64,000 nucleotides of DNA, from positions 248,001 to 312,000 of the IMG/VR virus record IMGVR_UViG_3300032245_001746, one strand, 5' to 3'. Of the stretch, positions 24,026 to 32,354 are shown one piece after another. Positions within the stretch are counted from its first letter, which is position 1. Each line of letters opens with the position of its first letter. A model generated the notes under the pieces. That model was given only the letters and a program-made list of their open reading frames with translations, was not told where the DNA came from and made no database searches. The position numbers and the translations under genes are program-made. This DNA comes from a virus.

Positions 24026-24214
24026 TCAAACTTCAGGGTTTGTTAATGGCCAAACAGAATATAACCATCTCAAACCCATTACATCAAATGCATCATCAAG
24101 TGATTTTCGAATTTTGTCAACATGCATAAAGGCTTCAGCCTCATTGAAAAATGGACCGTAAATTTGATGCACTCCATAGGGCTTTTCGACATAAATGATA
24201 AGAGTGTATTGCAT
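24026..24214 (-). CDS. small hypothetical protein
   Basis: 62 residues from MQYTLIIYVEKPYGVH, with an IYGPFFNEAEAFMHVDKI strand-helix unit. It resembles in layout the small proteins at 45007 and 51331 (short strand, acidic helix). Promoter 24254. Confidence 0.65.
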   Translation of the reverse strand: MQYTLIIYVEKPYGVHQIYGPFFNEAEAFMHVDKIRKSLDDAFDVMGLRWLYSVWPLTNPEV

Positions 24215-24286
24215 GATCAGTCCATTTTGTTTGTTGACTTCTGACATCGTCACATTGTACAATCAAACTTCATTGATTAAGTGTAA

Positions 24287-24316
24287 TAAAAAACAGGGAT
24301 GTTTCCACCCCTGTTT
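24287..24316 (-). terminator. intrinsic terminator
   Basis: AAACAGGGGTGG pairs with CATCCCTGTTTT (one G-U), then T-rich. Confidence 0.7.
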
Positions 24317-24332
24317 CTCAGATCAATTGCCC

Positions 24333-24536
24333 TTAACCATTATGATCAAAATCGAACTCAAATTCGTATTCGTCTTCAGACAAAAAGCAATCGAATTCTT
24401 CTTGAAGAATTTCATCAAAAAGAAGAATTTCTTCAATGTAATCATCAAGAAGAAGTTCGTCAAACAATTCGATTTCTTCTTCTCGATCTTCTTCAGTTGC
24501 TTCGAAGAAGTCGGGCAATGTGCTGGTACGAATCAT
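24333..24536 (-). CDS. highly acidic small protein
   Basis: 67 residues from MIRTSTLPDFFEATEEDREE; AAGGAATTTCCA upstream. About half the residues are Asp or Glu, and Phe and Leu recur (ELFDELLLDDYIEEILLFDE). It could be a DNA mimic, by composition only. Promoter 24582. Confidence 0.65.
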   Translation of the reverse strand: MIRTSTLPDFFEATEEDREEEIELFDELLLDDYIEEILLFDEILQEEFDCFLSEDEYEFEFDFDHNG

Positions 24537-24590
24537 TGGAAATTCCTTGAAGTTTTGATTGAATTGAACCAACATCAGTCAATTGTACAA

Positions 24591-24872
24591 TCAAACTAAT
24601 GTGGCACCTTCCGGAATTTGCCATTTTTCATTTTCTGATGGTTTTGGCTTAAACCATGTTGATTCAATAGCATCAGAAGATGATTTTGCCATTGAACAAA
24701 TGGCATTTAATTGCCACATTGCTTCTTTCAAATCATTCCGAGCAGACAAAAATAATCGAATCAATGTCTCAACATTATCTCGATTCGATACAATTTCATC
24801 AATAATGTGTTCAGGTACTTCATCACATTTCTCTGCTTCATCAAGCAGAGATAAAATGTTTTGATTTGACAC
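24591..24872 (-). CDS. helical hypothetical protein
   Basis: 93 residues (MSNQNILSLLDEAEKCDEV), mostly helical. It starts 2 bp after the stop of the gene at 24875, so the two are co-transcribed from promoter 25182. Confidence 0.65.
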   Translation of the reverse strand: MSNQNILSLLDEAEKCDEVPEHIIDEIVSNRDNVETLIRLFLSARNDLKEAMWQLNAICSMAKSSSDAIESTWFKPKPSENEKWQIPEGATLV

Positions 24873-24874
24873 TT

Positions 24875-25159
24875 TTACTCTCCAGGTGGATACTTAGGAT
24901 CAGGGGCGGGTAAATGTTCTGATGATTTTTCTTTTTTTGGCCAATCATTTTTGGCATATCCGATATGTTGAGCCTGACCGCTTTGAATATCGGTAATGTC
25001 AATGATGTTTGACCATGTTCCTGAAATGTGTTTTCTTTCAAAACCAAATTCTTCAGCGTAATGATCAAGAATCTGGTTTAATGAAAGAAACTCGATTCTA
25101 TGGACAACAAGGACTGTAAATACCTGATTGTCATAAAATACTACAATGCCATTTTCCAT
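24875..25159 (-). CDS. hypothetical protein
   Basis: 94 residues (MENGIVVFYDNQVFTVLVVH); alpha/beta N-terminal part and a proline-rich tail LPAPDPKYPPGE. Promoter 25182. Confidence 0.65.
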   Translation of the reverse strand: MENGIVVFYDNQVFTVLVVHRIEFLSLNQILDHYAEEFGFERKHISGTWSNIIDITDIQSGQAQHIGYAKNDWPKKEKSSEHLPAPDPKYPPGE

Positions 25160-25198
25160 TGAATTCTCTCATTGGAGACAGATTGTACAATCAAACTC

Positions 25199-25492
25199 TT
25201 ACCACCAGAAAACGATTTTGTGTGGAATCTTTTTTGTGGGAAGAATGATTTCAAATTTATCGTATCGAACACGAAACAATTCAACCTCAAAATCCATACT
25301 TACAGGATTTACAGGCAAATTTAATGGAGATTCCGTGTTTTTAGCTTTGTATCTTACTAATACTCCACGGGGTCCACTGGAGACAGATTCGACTTGATCA
25401 ATACAATTTTGATCAAATGATCTTCTGAAAGCATCAAGTTTGTCAAAATCTTCTGATGTTTTTGCAATAATGCTGATTTTTTCAAAACTCAT
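25199..25492 (-). CDS. hypothetical protein
   Basis: 97 residues from MSFEKISIIAKTSED; a second ATG two codons upstream is possible. Looks like a ferredoxin-like strand-helix protein ending VFWW. It is linked to the gene at 25532 upstream, with no promoter between. Confidence 0.65.
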   Translation of the reverse strand: MSFEKISIIAKTSEDFDKLDAFRRSFDQNCIDQVESVSSGPRGVLVRYKAKNTESPLNLPVNPVSMDFEVELFRVRYDKFEIILPTKKIPHKIVFWW

Positions 25493-25531
25493 GTGCAACT
25501 CAGCCTTTTAATTGAGAATCGCCAATTACTG

Positions 25532-25828
25532 TCAATCCATTTTGATTTTTTGAGGGTTTCCATTTCGGATTGAAAAACGCCATTTTGCGCCAGCCCAAGA
25601 AACCACCCAACCTGATTCTGAAATCACTTTACGATTTTCATCGTAAATTTTACCTCCAATCAAATGTTGTTCCACATAAAGAAAACCCTCTGGATCACAT
25701 TTTTCATGAAAATTTTCAAGTTGCTTTGCGATTTTTGATAATTGAGATGAAATCTCAAGTTTTAGTTCAGCAAGTTTTCTTGCTTCAACCAAAGTGGTAT
25801 AATCATTTGCTTGTGGAAATTTGTTCAT
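25532..25828 (-). CDS. helical hypothetical protein
   Basis: 98 residues (MNKFPQANDYTTLVEARKLA). The pattern of a coiled helix, an xxLxxFxxK segment and a strand with ESGWVVSW recalls the gene at 26644 (EKAGWLFSE), so the two may be distant paralogues. Promoter 25853. Confidence 0.6.
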   Translation of the reverse strand: MNKFPQANDYTTLVEARKLAELKLEISSQLSKIAKQLENFHEKCDPEGFLYVEQHLIGGKIYDENRKVISESGWVVSWAGAKWRFSIRNGNPQKIKMD

Positions 25829-25861
25829 TTGTTAGGCTTTCGACAACAAGAGATTGTACAA

Positions 25862-26233
25862 TCAAACATTCTTTTCGTCTTGAGGCAAACCCCATGCTCT
25901 TTCAATATCAAATTCGTCAAATTGCCAGAGTTCTTCTGGAGAATGTTGCTTTAACAATTGATGATTAGCAAAATGACGGTTTTTGATACTAATTGCTGCT
26001 CTCAAACCATTTTTCAAGCCTTGCAAATAGGCTTTTTGCCGTTCTTCTTCAATCAATTCAAGAATTGTTTTGTTTTGATTGACAGATTCTTCAAATGGTG
26101 GTGAAAATCTTGCATCATTCAAATCGAAAAGTCGTGCATTTACAATACTTCCATCATGATTTGCAACATGAAATCCATTTTGCTTTTCGAAAGTATCAAC
26201 AATACGACCCGAACTAATCAGTTTTCTGAACAT
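25862..26233 (-). CDS. hypothetical protein
   Basis: 123 residues from MFRKLISSGRIVDTF. An N-terminal strand region (NGFHVANHDGSIVNARLF) is followed by long helices with EEERQKAYLQGLKNGLRAA. Promoter 26277. Confidence 0.65.
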   Translation of the reverse strand: MFRKLISSGRIVDTFEKQNGFHVANHDGSIVNARLFDLNDARFSPPFEESVNQNKTILELIEEERQKAYLQGLKNGLRAAISIKNRHFANHQLLKQHSPEELWQFDEFDIERAWGLPQDEKNV

Positions 26234-26285
26234 CGTTTTCCCCTTACCAGTTTGAGTTTGATCCGAACACTGATCAATTGTACAA

Positions 26286-26588
26286 TCAAACTGTAAATCC
26301 TGCAAATCTCATCAGATAGATAAATTTACGTTTGATTTTAATCCATAAATAATTCAGATTAGATCTGAAATTATTTCTTTGGACCACAGAGAAAGGACTT
26401 AATTGAGTTAACACATTTGTTCTCAAGTTAACAGCCCAAAATCGTCCTAGATTTTGAAATGCATCTCTTGATGATGGAATGTAAAACACTTCACCAACAG
26501 AAAGTTGGTTAAGCGTGAAATCAAATCCATGCTTTTTACTGTTTTTTGTGAAAACTTCATTCAATTTTTGAAGGCTGTTTGATTTCAT
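26286..26588 (-). CDS. basic hypothetical protein
   Basis: 100 residues from MKSNSLQKLNEVFTKNS; basic throughout, ending IKIKRKFIYLMRFAGFTV. A nucleic-acid-binding role is conceivable from charge only. Promoter 26628. Confidence 0.65.
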   Translation of the reverse strand: MKSNSLQKLNEVFTKNSKKHGFDFTLNQLSVGEVFYIPSSRDAFQNLGRFWAVNLRTNVLTQLSPFSVVQRNNFRSNLNYLWIKIKRKFIYLMRFAGFTV

Positions 26589-26643
26589 CTTGAAATTCCA
26601 TGAATTGGAAGGTGTTTGTACACAAACATTGTACAATCAAACT

Positions 26644-26961
26644 TTATTTTCGTTCGATTTCTACACAATAAATTATCGAACTTCCAGAAGATCCTTGTTC
26701 AGAAAACAACCAACCTGCTTTTTCCAACTTTACTTCATTAGCCACATGAAGTTTTTCTTTCAAATAGATCGTCATTCTTGCATTTTCATCTGCTTTGATA
26801 TAAAAATCTTTCAAATGAAGAGCAATTTCAGCCAATTGTTCTTCTTCATTTTTCCTTGTCCGGTTCATGAACCAATTGAATTGTTCATTCGATGACGGAA
26901 TATTCACCGATTTTTTCATTGTTCGTTGCTCAGAAGTTGTAGAACTTGTTTTCCTGACCAT
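26644..26961 (-). CDS. hypothetical protein
   Basis: 105 residues from MVRKTSSTTSEQRT, with GGAAAACAAA upstream. Basic N-terminus, then a helix and a strand (KAGWLFSEQGSSGSSIIYCV). It lies in an operon with the gene at 26973. Confidence 0.65.
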   Translation of the reverse strand: MVRKTSSTTSEQRTMKKSVNIPSSNEQFNWFMNRTRKNEEEQLAEIALHLKDFYIKADENARMTIYLKEKLHVANEVKLEKAGWLFSEQGSSGSSIIYCVEIERK

Positions 26962-26972
26962 TTTGTTTTCCT

Positions 26973-27185
26973 TCAAACAGAAACCGCAGTTTCTGTAGCA
27001 TGTGCAACATAAATTGTTGAATTTGGATCTTTTGGATCTTTTGGAAACTGGAAACTCATGCCAACTTTAGTGGTTTTTGGATAAAAACCAAACTTGGTCT
27101 GAAACTTTTCCGGAGAAAGAGCACAAACTGGAATTCCATTTTCCAATACAACGATAGCAACTTCGCCTGACATCGTAAGAACCAT
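26973..27185 (-). CDS. small hypothetical protein
   Basis: 70 residues (MVLTMSGEVAIVVLENGIPV), beta-rich, with a FPKDPKDPNSTIYVA loop. Promoter 27232. Confidence 0.65.
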   Translation of the reverse strand: MVLTMSGEVAIVVLENGIPVCALSPEKFQTKFGFYPKTTKVGMSFQFPKDPKDPNSTIYVAHATETAVSV

Positions 27186-27247
27186 GACGATTTTCCTTTG
27201 ATTTTTTTTGGAAGCTAACCGATGTTGATCAATTGTACAATCAAACT

Positions 27248-27392
27248 AAAAAAGACAGATTTCCACGTTGCCCTTCGAAAGATAATTATCTTGATTAGTT
27301 ACCAATCAAAATAATTATCTTTTCTTCTCACAGCTTCCGTTTCTTTTTAAAGTCGGTCGCATCTCTGCTTCTATCCAACTTCTGTCTTTTTT
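27248..27392 (-). ncRNA. structured 3' region or small RNA after the nucleotidyltransferase gene
   Basis: AAAAAAGACAGA and TCTGTCTTTTTT (12 bp) close a 145-nt domain. Inside is a strong stem AAAGATAATTAT/ATAATTATCTTT with a TTGATT-type extension. The closing strand followed by T6 would work as a terminator, and the opening strand includes the TAA of the preceding gene. It is either an elaborate terminator or a 3'-derived small RNA. Confidence 0.5.
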
Positions 27393-27880
27393 TAGATCAT
27401 ATTTGCACCAAATTCAGGATATTCAGTACCTCTCATTTCTGAAGGACCGCCATCATATTTTGTGTGATGTGGATTTTTCAACAAATGAAATGCAAAATTC
27501 CACAACCAATTTCGTTGAAGTTTTGACATTCTTTCATGAAAAGAATGGAATCTTGCATAAATGATTCTTTGTGCTTTTTCTTTCAATTCAGCACATTGAA
27601 CCAACTGAATGTCAAAATGCGTTTTGCCAACAAATTTTCTTAACACACAAACAACTTGTTGGTCAACATATGTTGCTGGTGCAGCAATGGTTGAATAACC
27701 ATTTGACAGTAAATCCGAATGTGTTTTTTCTGTGAATTCGACAAAAAAGTCGTAATCATTTGGGTTTTTACTTCCAAAGTATCTTGACCCAGTCAGATAA
27801 AACAAGACGTTCATCTTATCCAATTCAGCTAATTCAGCTTTAATTGGATCGCACTCAGCAATTGAGCTTCCACGAATCAT
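27392..27880 (-). CDS. minimal nucleotidyltransferase-like protein
   Basis: 162 residues. FYLTGSRYFGSKNPNDYDFF (about 27-46) is the GSx..G...DxD signature of the DNA-polymerase-beta/MNT fold. THFDIQLV further on could supply the third carboxylate. These proteins transfer NMP groups, for example in toxin-antitoxin systems. The target here is unknown. Promoter 27927 is on the far side of a small gene, or an unseen start is used. Confidence 0.7.
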   Translation of the reverse strand: MIRGSSIAECDPIKAELAELDKMNVLFYLTGSRYFGSKNPNDYDFFVEFTEKTHSDLLSNGYSTIAAPATYVDQQVVCVLRKFVGKTHFDIQLVQCAELKEKAQRIIYARFHSFHERMSKLQRNWLWNFAFHLLKNPHHTKYDGGPSEMRGTEYPEFGANMI

Positions 27881-27935
27881 CTGAAATTTCCTTGTTTTTT
27901 CGCTTTGAATCTCTCGACATCAACACATTGTACAA

Positions 27936-28052
27936 TCAAACTCTGTGAAACCAATCTTTGATTTTCCAATAACCCGAATGTAAACAAACAAACGGAACGA
28001 AAATCAAGAAGAAATAAAAAACCCAACCAGCATGTTTCAAACTTTTAATCAT
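27936..28052 (-). CDS. 38-residue membrane peptide
   Basis: MIKSLKHAGWVFYFFLIFVP ... WFHRV: one transmembrane helix and a basic C-terminus. AGAGGGTTT precedes the ATG, and the TGA lies inside promoter element 27927. It starts 7 bp after the metalloprotease stop. Confidence 0.6.
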   Translation of the reverse strand: MIKSLKHAGWVFYFFLIFVPFVCLHSGYWKIKDWFHRV

Positions 28053-28059
28053 AAACCCT

Positions 28060-28608
28060 CTATTCATAGATTGAAAAGATTGCATTATATGCCTTCATTT
28101 CATAGGCAAGTGCATCACTTTCCACCAGAGAATCATTTCCTTCGTTGTAGATCAGAAAAGAAAGTGTATATTTAATGAATTTTGTGTAATTCTGTCTGCT
28201 ATGACGATATTCATGTGCTAATGTAACAGCAATGATACCATCAGATTCAGAAAAAACAGATTTGTTAACATACAACTTTTTGCTGATAAAGTCGTATTTT
28301 GCAAAATACCCCTTATCGTCATTGGTAAATACCAATTCCTTGTTTTCAATCTTTTCCTTAATCCAAATTGCAATTTTTGGATTAACCTCTTCCAAAATTT
28401 GGATAGCATTTTGGAGAGATTCCAGTCTTACCGAATCTGGAGTATTGGTGAAAATACTGTATTTGTTTGAAACAATGTGTGGATCAATGTTAATCAAACT
28501 TTTGAAGTCATCAATTTCTGAGTCTTTTTTGCAATCAAAAAGAATGAAAGCCAAAAGACTCAGACAAATTGTTGCCAACACACTTTTCTTGCAAAAAAAT
28601 TCAAACAT
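28060..28608 (-). CDS. membrane-anchored zinc metallopeptidase-like protein
   Basis: 182 residues from MFEFFCKKSVLATI; GAAGAGAACAATC upstream. An N-terminal hydrophobic segment ending FILFDCKKD could be a signal anchor, and Cys25 would allow lipidation although the lipobox is poor. HEYRHSRQNY near residue 131 is an HExxH site and SLVESDALAYE about 30 residues later offers the third ligand. Export to the periplasm is inferred. Promoter 28654. Confidence 0.7.
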   Translation of the reverse strand: MFEFFCKKSVLATICLSLLAFILFDCKKDSEIDDFKSLINIDPHIVSNKYSIFTNTPDSVRLESLQNAIQILEEVNPKIAIWIKEKIENKELVFTNDDKGYFAKYDFISKKLYVNKSVFSESDGIIAVTLAHEYRHSRQNYTKFIKYTLSFLIYNEGNDSLVESDALAYEMKAYNAIFSIYE

Positions 28609-28669
28609 GATTGTTCTCTTCATAAGAGTTTTCACCTTGATTCATATGAAGAGATTGTACAATCAAACT

Positions 28670-29140
28670 TTAGTTTGTCAAAATTGACTGAATTTCAGGT
28701 GCAAACAAATTGGCATTAGTTTCTGGCAAAGTCTCAACAATATGTTTGACAAGCATTGTTTTTGCTTCTGTCAACATAAGAGACAAATATTCTTGTGTAG
28801 CCAGAAAAGAAAAATCGTCTGCAAATCTGTTGAGAAATGCCTGTTTCAGAATTAACGATGGAAGCTGATCAGCAATAATGTGTGCAATATTAATCACCAA
28901 AATAGGTGAAATAAGCGTGAATTTTGATGATCTTGACCAACTCCAAGTAGCAACACGACTGTTCATTCTTGGATTTTTAGTATCCAACATTTCAGTGAAT
29001 TGATCACATTTTTCATCTCTTGAAATGACAATATATTCAGTTTTCAGAGTGTTTTCTCCATTATCATGTTGTAAACGCTGTGTTGGAAAAAAATACTTTG
29101 AAGTAATTGGTTTCAATGTAAGAAACTCTGAAAGCGTCAT
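28670..29140 (-). CDS. hypothetical protein
   Basis: 156 residues from MTLSEFLTLKPITSKYFF. Mixed N-terminal half, helical C-terminal half; no family. Promoter 29173. Confidence 0.65.
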   Translation of the reverse strand: MTLSEFLTLKPITSKYFFPTQRLQHDNGENTLKTEYIVISRDEKCDQFTEMLDTKNPRMNSRVATWSWSRSSKFTLISPILVINIAHIIADQLPSLILKQAFLNRFADDFSFLATQEYLSLMLTEAKTMLVKHIVETLPETNANLFAPEIQSILTN

Positions 29141-29198
29141 GTTTTTATTCCTAAAAGAGTTAGTAAAGACACATTGTACAATCAAACTGAATCAAATT

Positions 29199-29363
29199 CT
29201 AAGATTTGTTTGACTCAATAATATCCTGCATTTTTTTGTTGTAAATATCAACTAATTGTTGATATTCTGTGTTGAAACAATGTTGATTAATTGCGGACGG
29301 CATGTTGACCAACACAACCGCCAAACAAATAATAACAATTATTCCATAGATGTGTGTGAACAT
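29199..29363 (-). CDS. 54-residue membrane protein
   Basis: MFTHIYGIIVIICLAVVLVN then a polar helix NTEYQQLVDIYNKKMQDIIE. Single-pass with an amphipathic tail, the same plan as the 21196/39014 family but without its motifs. Its start overlaps the upstream gene by 25 bp. Confidence 0.6.
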   Translation of the reverse strand: MFTHIYGIIVIICLAVVLVNMPSAINQHCFNTEYQQLVDIYNKKMQDIIESNKS

Positions 29364-29617
29364 GGTTGGTGATCCAAATCAATCGCAGTCAAAATTTTAT
29401 TCAAGTGAATCCCACAAGAATTGACATATGGTAACACAAAAACTGTGCCAGATTCACAATTCAATAACTCTTCTTGCAATTGACTATACCAATTCAGAGT
29501 TCTGAATTTATGATCTTCTTTAGAAGCTGATTCCAATTCATCCAAAGCTTCCAACAAATTCAGTTCTTTTGAAATTGAAAGATTTTCATCTATCAAAATG
29601 AAAAAACGCTTTGTCAT
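29339..29617 (-). CDS. hypothetical protein
   Basis: 92 residues (MTKRFFILIDENLSISKEL). Alpha/beta with a helix ALDELESASKEDHKF; Cys and His near the C-terminus (CGIHLNK, CSH). Confidence 0.65.
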   Translation of the reverse strand: MTKRFFILIDENLSISKELNLLEALDELESASKEDHKFRTLNWYSQLQEELLNCESGTVFVLPYVNSCGIHLNKILTAIDLDHQPCSHTSME

Positions 29618-29646
29618 GTGAAATCATTTCTTGAAAAAAAAGAATA

Positions 29647-29728
29647 AAAAACAGTGGTTCGGAATCGTTTTGTTTTTTACCTAATGTCAATATTATTTTA
29701 GACTCAGGTGATTCGTTCCACTGTTTTT
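29647..29728 (-). ncRNA. closed 3' RNA domain, terminator-like
   Basis: AAAAACAGTGG and CCACTGTTTTT (11 bp) enclose about 60 nt with further GAATC/GATTC pairing, and T-runs follow on the minus strand. It lies directly after the stop of the gene at 29735. Confidence 0.5.
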
Positions 29729-29734
29729 AGTTTT

Positions 29735-30040
29735 TCAACGAATAGTTCTCTGAAGAAAAGTCAAATCAAGTTGATTTCTTTCATTCAATCCAACTGCACG
29801 AATCAAATCAATTGTTTGAAAACACAACTTGACCGCTTTGAACACTTCCCAAGGATTCATACAATTATTCAAAATTTCAACCAACGCATCAGTACGTGGA
29901 AGAATCATTCCCATACACACAACAGTTTCACCTGTTTCATCAATAACCATTTTGATCGCATGATTTCCTGGAAGCTTTTCAATTCCAATCATCGTTCCAA
30001 AAATGACATTGTTGTCAGAATCAATGTGAATAATCTGCAC
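29735..30040 (-). CDS. hypothetical protein
   Basis: 101 residues (MQIIHIDSDNNVIFGTMIGI). Beta-rich N-terminal half and a helical end; AAAGGTAATTCA upstream. Promoter 30086 is a variant with CTTGTACAAT. Confidence 0.65.
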   Translation of the reverse strand: MQIIHIDSDNNVIFGTMIGIEKLPGNHAIKMVIDETGETVVCMGMILPRTDALVEILNNCMNPWEVFKAVKLCFQTIDLIRAVGLNERNQLDLTFLQRTIR

Positions 30041-30100
30041 TTGAATTACCTTTTGTTGAAAGAATTGTTAGTTCGATGTGAAGGAATTGTACAAGCAAAC

Positions 30101-30334
30101 TCAAAACAAGTTTGTGTAAAAATACTTTGCCAAATTTACACCAGCATATCCCAACACTGAACAAAGGAACACAATTACAATCGTTGCAATTACGAAAGCA
30201 ATTCGATCTTGAATCCAATAATTCTTTGGTTTTTCAAGAAAGATTCTTACCTTATCAGTTAAAGTAAAAAATGAAGCTGCAATTAACATTCCAATTACAG
30301 CATAAAAGAAAATTGAAGTAATCGTGGTCAACAT
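30101..30334 (-). CDS. two-helix membrane protein
   Basis: 77 residues from MLTTITSIFFYAVIGML. Transmembrane segments at about 4-22 and 43-65 with a charged loop RIFLEKPKNYWIQDR. GGAGATTTTC upstream. Promoter 30371. Confidence 0.65.
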   Translation of the reverse strand: MLTTITSIFFYAVIGMLIAASFFTLTDKVRIFLEKPKNYWIQDRIAFVIATIVIVFLCSVLGYAGVNLAKYFYTNLF

Positions 30335-30386
30335 GAAAATCTCCTGAGTTTTGTAAACTAACATACACTCATTGTACAATCAAACT

Positions 30387-30665
30387 TCAATCCAGTCTAA
30401 TTGTATTTCCTTTTAAAAATCCACTTGTTACCGCACCAGTAACAATATGTCCACTTGGTGATTTTGCCTTGAAACCAGTAGAAAATGTATCGCTTTTTGA
30501 TTTCATCCAAGGACGCCAACCAGTAATTTCAATTTCAGTGTAACCCTGTTCAGATAATACTCTTTTTGTATTATCAGGATCAATTGCACCACCATTTGCA
30601 ATCAAAATAACAAAAAAGAGTATTATCCCACAAAAGATCATTTCAATCAAACTAATTCTTTTCAT
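30387..30665 (-). CDS. membrane-anchored small protein of an enterobacterial/phage family
   Basis: 92 residues from MKRISLIEMIFCGIILFF. One transmembrane segment (about 5-24), then GYTEIEITGWRPWMKSKSD and TGFKAKSPSGHIVTGAV. This last part resembles short conserved proteins of enterobacteria and their phages; function unknown. Confidence 0.65.
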   Translation of the reverse strand: MKRISLIEMIFCGIILFFVILIANGGAIDPDNTKRVLSEQGYTEIEITGWRPWMKSKSDTFSTGFKAKSPSGHIVTGAVTSGFLKGNTIRLD

Positions 30666-30698
30666 TTCACTTTTCCTTTTAAAAACAGACAATCAGAG

Positions 30699-31109
30699 TT
30701 AAATGAAAGTTTTCCGAATATTTCCCGTTGATACTTTCCAAGTATAACCCGAATCCTGACTGTTTTGAGTATCTGAAAATAACTCAAGAATTATTTCGCT
30801 CTCATCACATGATTTAATTAACTCTGTTTCAGTTAATAAATCACGAATGGAATTCGTCTTATTCATTTCATCTTCATCATCCCAACCCATATTTTGCAGG
30901 GCTTGACCAAAAATACAACCCTTACAATCTGGTCCAGCCAATTTATTACCATCTATTGCTGGTCCATTCCAGGAACAAAGAACAACATGGTCAGAAGTGT
31001 TATAACGAAAATCAGGGTTTTCGTCTGCCAAACGAACAACTTCTTTTCTCAATTTCTCAAAAAAATCAAGTTGAGTACCATTACTCAGAATCACTTCTGA
31101 AATCTTCAT
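30699..31109 (-). CDS. NMGW-family protein 1
   Basis: 136 residues (MKISEVILSNGTQLDFFEKL). The family has three conserved blocks: ENPDFxYN near residue 34, GPxCKGCIFGQALQNMGW near residue 60 and Q(D/N)xGxxW near the end. The two cysteines with an upstream Cys suggest a metal or redox site. The core is nearly identical at DNA level to the gene at 31327. Function unknown. Confidence 0.75.
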   Translation of the reverse strand: MKISEVILSNGTQLDFFEKLRKEVVRLADENPDFRYNTSDHVVLCSWNGPAIDGNKLAGPDCKGCIFGQALQNMGWDDEDEMNKTNSIRDLLTETELIKSCDESEIILELFSDTQNSQDSGYTWKVSTGNIRKTFI

Positions 31110-31168
31110 GTTGTATCCTTGTTATTAAGAGTTGGAGTGGAATCAATTATTCCACACGTTAATGCTAT

Positions 31169-31330
31169 TTATTCTAAAGTGCGACTCAAAAATGAATGAA
31201 TAACTACATTTCCACTTTTTCGTGTTTCATAGCAATTCAAACATTCAAATAATCCAACACTACATGTTCGAATTAACGTACCAGCCCTTCCATTTCCTGC
31301 CTTGCAGGTTTCACACTGATTAAATGTCAT
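31169..31330 (-). CDS. small zinc-ribbon protein
   Basis: 53 residues: MTFNQCETCKAGNGRAGTLI then FECLNCYETRK. CxxC pairs at about 6-9 and 30-33 form a zinc ribbon. The ATG overlaps the stop of the gene at 31327 (ATGA), so it is translationally coupled. Confidence 0.65.
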   Translation of the reverse strand: MTFNQCETCKAGNGRAGTLIRTCSVGLFECLNCYETRKSGNVVIHSFLSRTLE

Positions 31331-31773
31331 GGATTTTTACTTGTTTCTTGAAGCAATTTTGAAATTCTTTCAATTGCTTTACCCCAGGATGCTCCATTAT
31401 CCTGATCAACTTGTGTATCCCTAAAAGATACAATCCATTTGTGAGTTCGAGGAGTTAAAATATCAGCATATTCTGTACACAGTATTTCTGATATATTGTG
31501 TCCACAATTCATTTCGTTTTCATCATCCCAACCCATATTTTGCAGGGCTTGACCAAAAATACAACCCTTACAATCTGGTCCAGCTTGAATTGGTGTCACA
31601 GATAAAGATGTTTTCAAAGTTGCTGGACCATTGTAATGGCAAGAAGCAAGCCTTTCAGAAGTATTATACTGAAAATCAGGATTTTCCGTTCCCAATTTAA
31701 CTACTTCTACTGCCACTTGCTTTACAAACTCAAGTTCAGAATTGAACTTGGCAATAATTTCTTTTAAATTCAT
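31327..31773 (-). CDS. NMGW-family protein 2
   Basis: 148 residues (MNLKEIIAKFNSELEFVKQV). Same blocks as 30699: LGTENPDFQYN, CHYNGP, GPDCKGCIFGQALQNMGW, then DQDNGASWGKAIE. A longer insert precedes the Cys block. Promoter 31803 lies upstream of the gene at 31829, or a read-through start is used. Confidence 0.75.
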   Translation of the reverse strand: MNLKEIIAKFNSELEFVKQVAVEVVKLGTENPDFQYNTSERLASCHYNGPATLKTSLSVTPIQAGPDCKGCIFGQALQNMGWDDENEMNCGHNISEILCTEYADILTPRTHKWIVSFRDTQVDQDNGASWGKAIERISKLLQETSKNP

Positions 31774-31828
31774 GATGTTATCCTTGTGGTTGATGTCACT
31801 CTATTGTACAATCAAACTTGATTTGATT

Positions 31829-32008
31829 TTACCACCATTCAGGTATTTCTTGATTTTTTTGATCTTCTTGATTTACATCAGAAATAACAAAAACTGGTGT
31901 TAGATTACCGTTTTGTTTCAATTTGATGTACATGCCTTTTACGATATATTTAATTTCACCTTGATACAACAAAACTGTATCACCTGTCTGAAGAATAACG
32001 TTTGACAT
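31829..32008 (-). CDS. small hypothetical protein
   Basis: 59 residues: MSNVILQTGDTVLLYQGEIK then YIKLKQNGNLTPVFVISDVN and a terminal EWW. It looks like a small beta-barrel of the KOW/SH3 kind (GDTVLLYQGE). The ATG follows a weak ribosome-binding site. Promoter 31803 lies just after its stop. Confidence 0.6.
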   Translation of the reverse strand: MSNVILQTGDTVLLYQGEIKYIVKGMYIKLKQNGNLTPVFVISDVNQEDQKNQEIPEWW

Positions 32009-32099
32009 GATTTTTATCTCAAATGGACTATAACAGAATTGAACTGTTTCTAATCACTATTATCGTGATCGTGCTCCGTACACTAATAATCCAGAGTTT
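32009..32099 (-). other. gene-free spacer with small hairpin
   Basis: A 91-bp spacer. ACTATTATCGTGAT at about 32058 can form a weak hairpin; I see no ORF and no array promoter. Confidence 0.3.
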
Positions 32100-32354
32100 T
32101 CAACCAACCAAATGAATTACCAGCGAAATGATACTGGAAATTGCACAAACAATTGTTGAAATCCAAAGACCAATAGTAACATAAAACTTCTCGAAACCAA
32201 TCGAATGCAATTTGTGAGAATTCAACTTATTCAAATCCATCTTGGATACATTTCCAAAAATAGATCGCACAGCAAAAACATGCCATGCCACAGTTGCAAC
32301 AAACAAAACCACAGCAGAAACAGCAAAAATAACAAACAAATTCATTGCCGTCAT
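32100..32354 (-). CDS. two-helix membrane protein
   Basis: 84 residues (MTAMNLFVIFAVSAVVLFVA), transmembrane segments at about 4-24 and 58-80. Coupled by an ATGA overlap to the stop of the gene at 32351. Confidence 0.65.
   Translation of the reverse strand: MTAMNLFVIFAVSAVVLFVATVAWHVFAVRSIFGNVSKMDLNKLNSHKLHSIGFEKFYVTIGLWISTIVCAISSIISLVIHLVG

Noticed and set aside
27392-28608. A toxin-antitoxin pair formed by the nucleotidyltransferase and the metallopeptidase
   Set aside because: Gene sizes, the membrane anchor and a membrane peptide between them do not fit MNT-HEPN or similar pairs. No HEPN motif (RxxxxxxH) is visible.
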